This document shows positions 61,863-64,000 of a stretch of DNA of 64,000 bases, piece after piece. Each line of letters opens with the position of its first letter. The stretch's first letter is position 1. The stretch covers positions 114,531 through 178,530 of the forward strand of contig NZ_JAIVFT010000016.1 of the NCBI RefSeq assembly GCF_020829665.1. Direction: 5' to 3'. Source of the DNA: Nostoc sp. CHAB 5824. Lineage in GTDB: Bacteria; Cyanobacteriota; Cyanobacteriia; Cyanobacteriales; Nostocaceae. A program made the translations under genes and the position numbers. Under the pieces are notes generated by a model, which was given only the letters and a program-made list of their open reading frames with translations, ran no database searches and was not told where the DNA came from.

Positions 61863-62750
61863 CTAAATCTCCGCCACCGCCCGTTCAATTAAGCGACGTG
61901 CTAGAGTTTGCGTGCCGGTGTGTTCATAATAATTAGTTGCTACATCCAGGAACGCTGCGAGGTAGTCTAACTTGTCATCCGCAATATCGACAAAATTTTG
62001 TAAGTTGCCAACTACCTTTTGTGGCGTTAAATTATTCGCGTTGACAATACCACTCATCCAACCTTTAACTGAGTCAAAGCTTTCGCCGATAAAGTTGAGT
62101 TTACTGCCATCATTGTTCCCTGGAATCACATCTTTGATGTTTTGGAAAGTCGAGTTTTTTTCTAATTCCTGTGGATTTGTTTGATTAAGCCCAGATATCG
62201 CTTTGCTGATGAAGTCTGGGCCTAAGGGTATCAAACCATCAACGCAAATTAATGCCACCATGCGGATGAGCGATTCACCACTATACTCACCTAAAGAGGC
62301 GACAAAATCGCCAATACTGTCTCCAGGGATGCCGTTAATTTGACAGAAGGCTACCAACTCAGCGACTAATTTCAATGTCAAATCGATGGTTTGGGCTTTA
62401 TCAGGTTTGGGAGTGACAGAGTTTAAAAACCCCAACAAAGGAATTTTCTCGCCAACTTTGTTAGCTAAAGCTGCTGCACCAAGCGCTTTATCTGTACCAT
62501 CAACGGTTTGATATAACCACAAGGCTGTTTGATATCCTTGGGATTTGTCGTTGAATAGATAAATTGCTCGTTCACCAATTTGCTGAATTAAATCTTCGTC
62601 ATCTTCGCCAGTAACGGTCTTAATAGTGTTGACAAAACCGACAGTATTTTGCCACTGACCAGGAGCAACAAAATCAAGAGAATTCAACATAGAAATGGTC
62701 AAGCCGCTAGTTGGTAATTGATCCACCAACTCAAAAATCGATTTGCTCAC
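61863..62750 (-). CDS. Hypothetical cyanobacterial protein, 295 residues
   Basis: A soluble, mostly helical, acidic protein without signal peptide or known motif. It has short hydrophobic helices (LTLKLVAELVAFC, LIRMVALICVDGL) and ends RLIERAVAEI. No function inferred. It is preceded up-coordinate on the same strand by a lipoprotein gene 48 bp away, with which it may be co-transcribed. Confidence 0.65.
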   Translation of the reverse strand: MSKSIFELVDQLPTSGLTISMLNSLDFVAPGQWQNTVGFVNTIKTVTGEDDEDLIQQIGERAIYLFNDKSQGYQTALWLYQTVDGTDKALGAAALANKVGEKIPLLGFLNSVTPKPDKAQTIDLTLKLVAELVAFCQINGIPGDSIGDFVASLGEYSGESLIRMVALICVDGLIPLGPDFISKAISGLNQTNPQELEKNSTFQNIKDVIPGNNDGSKLNFIGESFDSVKGWMSGIVNANNLTPQKVVGNLQNFVDIADDKLDYLAAFLDVATNYYEHTGTQTLARRLIERAVAEI

Positions 62751-62798
62751 AAAAATCTCCTTATTTAGGTTTTGTTATTTGAATGTTTGTAGTGCAAA

Positions 62799-63308
62799 TC
62801 ATTTCAGTTTAGCCAGACCCTTAAGATTAAACTTCTCTAGCCAATCTGCGCGATCGCTAGCTGTAAATGATGGATTGCTAGAAATTGCTTTTACTTGGTA
62901 TTTACCTACTAAAATTGCAGTTTGCGTCTTACCAACTTCTACTGCGGGATAACCGCCAATTTTTTTGGTGCTTTTCGAGAACTTTGCTGCTGCACTAGGT
63001 GTGCTGGTGGTATCAGAAATAGATAGCAACGCGACTTCTTTACCACCTTTTTTCAACTTCAAATTGGCAAAGCCTTTTTTCTCTTGAGTATAGACACCCT
63101 GGTAGCCATCACTAGCTTTTGGGAAAAGTTTATTAAATTCGCTACCCTGAGTTGCGGTCTTAGCCACCGCTTGACCGCGTTTTTGTTGAGTGCTTTCTTT
63201 TTGCACCTGGTCAAAACGTCCAGGTGTTTTTGGACTACAGGCTGTTGTCAGTAGTACCACTGACAGCAACAAAGCAGCTACTACTCTACGACCACGATGT
63301 AAAATCAT
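62799..63308 (-). CDS. Putative lipoprotein
   Basis: About 169 residues. The N-terminus MILHRGRRVVAALLLSVVLLTTAC has positive charges, a hydrophobic core and the lipobox LTTAC, so Cys 24 should be lipid-modified. The mature part is basic and Lys-rich with no recognisable domain. I chose the ATG at 63308 because AAGGAG lies just upstream; an ATG further upstream adds 18 residues without a signal-like layout. The role is unknown. Confidence 0.75.
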   Translation of the reverse strand: MILHRGRRVVAALLLSVVLLTTACSPKTPGRFDQVQKESTQQKRGQAVAKTATQGSEFNKLFPKASDGYQGVYTQEKKGFANLKLKKGGKEVALLSISDTTSTPSAAAKFSKSTKKIGGYPAVEVGKTQTAILVGKYQVKAISSNPSFTASDRADWLEKFNLKGLAKLK

Positions 63309-63460
63309 TTTTGGCTTCTCCTTATATTTGAACTTTGAGGCAATTATCTGCGCTGCTAGCAATTATTACCCGTAAAATTTACTTTTTGATAATTATTGCC
63401 TAAGTTCTAAATTATCGCGGTCTAGTTTTGATGCAATACCCATCATTTTGCACAATGCAA

Positions 63461-63488
63461 AAACGCCCCCCCTTTTGGGAGAGCGTCT
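63461..63488 (-). terminator. Terminator after psbA
   Basis: Read on the minus strand, GACGCTCTCCC, AAAA and GGGGGGGCGT form a stem followed by TTTT. It lies about 45 nt after the psbA stop codon. Confidence 0.75.
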
Positions 63489-63530
63489 TTTACTTATAGA
63501 TAATCGCGAATAGCGTATCTCAGATTATGA

Positions 63531-64000
63531 TTAACCGTTGATAGCAGGAGCACTCATTGCCACAGGAGCAACATCACCTGCTGCCAAATCTAAGGGGAAG
63601 TTGTGAGCATTGCGCTCGTGCATTACTTCCATACCCAAGTTAGCCCGGTTGATTACATCTGCCCAAGTGCTGATGACGCGACCGCTTGAATCAATGATTG
63701 ATTGGTTGAAGTTGAAACCGTTCAAGTTGAACGCCATTGTGCTTACACCCAAGGCGGTGAACCAGATACCGATTACAGGCCATGCTGCTAAGAAGAAGTG
63801 CAGTGAACGGCTGTTGTTGAAAGAAGCGTATTGGAAAATCAAACGACCGAAGTAGCCGTGAGCCGCAACGATATTGTAGGTTTCTTCTTCTTGACCGAAT
63901 TTGTAACCGTAGTTTTGTGACTCGGTTTCGGTTGTTTCACGAACTAGTGAACTTGTTACAAGACTTCCGTGCATTGCAGAGAACAAACTTCCGCCGAATA
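63531..64000 (-). CDS. psbA: Photosystem II D1 protein, C-terminal part (runs off right edge)
   Basis: The minus strand encodes D1 from FSAMHGSLVTSSLVRETTE through FNNSRSLHFFLAAWPVIGIW to the C-terminus. It includes the Mn-cluster ligands in MHERNAHNFPLDLA and the processed tail after DLA (AGDVAPVAMSAPAING). The visible part is complete, without frameshift or deletion. The N-terminal 200 or so residues lie outside the window, so the D1:1/D1:2-type position 130 cannot be read. Cyanobacteria carry several psbA copies. Confidence 0.95.
   Translation of the reverse strand, partial: FGGSLFSAMHGSLVTSSLVRETTETESQNYGYKFGQEEETYNIVAAHGYFGRLIFQYASFNNSRSLHFFLAAWPVIGIWFTALGVSTMAFNLNGFNFNQSIIDSSGRVISTWADVINRANLGMEVMHERNAHNFPLDLAAGDVAPVAMSAPAING

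Overview
The window looks like chromosome of a filamentous, heterocyst-type cyanobacterium of the Nostoc/Anabaena group. The basis is a PSI psaB-type gene at one edge and psbA at the other, a NifJ-type pyruvate:flavodoxin oxidoreductase, a DevBCA-type exporter, a group 2 sigma factor, many HIP1 octamers (GCGATCGC), short heptamer repeats, and many small palindromic or MITE-like repeats between genes. No rRNA, tRNA, CRISPR array, prophage or complete insertion sequence was recognised.

Layout. (1) 1-9.3 kb: a damaged psaB copy running off the left edge, then housekeeping and small genes: an M24-like protein next to galactokinase, an AllA-like protein, a sigma factor, a stand-alone RibD-type deaminase and an exported protein. 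(2) 9.3-25.4 kb: a 1.7 kb gene-free leader followed by twelve co-directional genes of a Wzx/Wzy-type exopolysaccharide locus. It holds a Wzc-like tyrosine kinase, seven or eight glycosyltransferases, flippase, polymerase, methyltransferase and a WecB/TagA/CpsF enzyme. No initiating phosphoglycosyltransferase and no outer-membrane exporter were seen. (3) 25.4-31.6 kb: a MITE, a Tat-exported GH10 xylanase, then tetR-devB-DUF2834-devC-devA. (4) 31.8-38.5 kb: a Rieske oxygenase overlapping a nucleotidyltransferase gene, a repeat-rich stretch with a hicA remnant, and nifJ carrying three in-frame repeat-like insertions. (5) 38.5-44.3 kb: a decayed region with a GTTAC-rich tract, a large FG-GAP/RTX protein, an IS630-type transposase remnant, an aminotransferase pseudogene, and an Rpn-type nuclease pseudogene interrupted by a MITE that itself carries another element. 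(6) 44.4-64 kb: M20 amidohydrolase, bioD coupled to a Ser/Thr kinase, prs (the bioD-kinase-prs block lies between 120-130 bp inverted repeats), a large hybrid histidine kinase, stress proteins, rsmI, a PfkB kinase, cysQ, an RRM protein with its Shine-Dalgarno in a hairpin, exported unknowns and the 3' part of psbA.

The EPS genes probably act together to build, flip, polymerise and export a surface polysaccharide. The tetR-dev genes probably form an independently regulated exporter. The most informative signals are about genome dynamics: in-frame repeat domestication in nifJ, nested elements with readable target duplications, and an apparently template-switched frameshift in psaB. No wholly new multigene system could be demonstrated from sequence alone. 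Family assignments come from remembered motifs and were not checked against a database.
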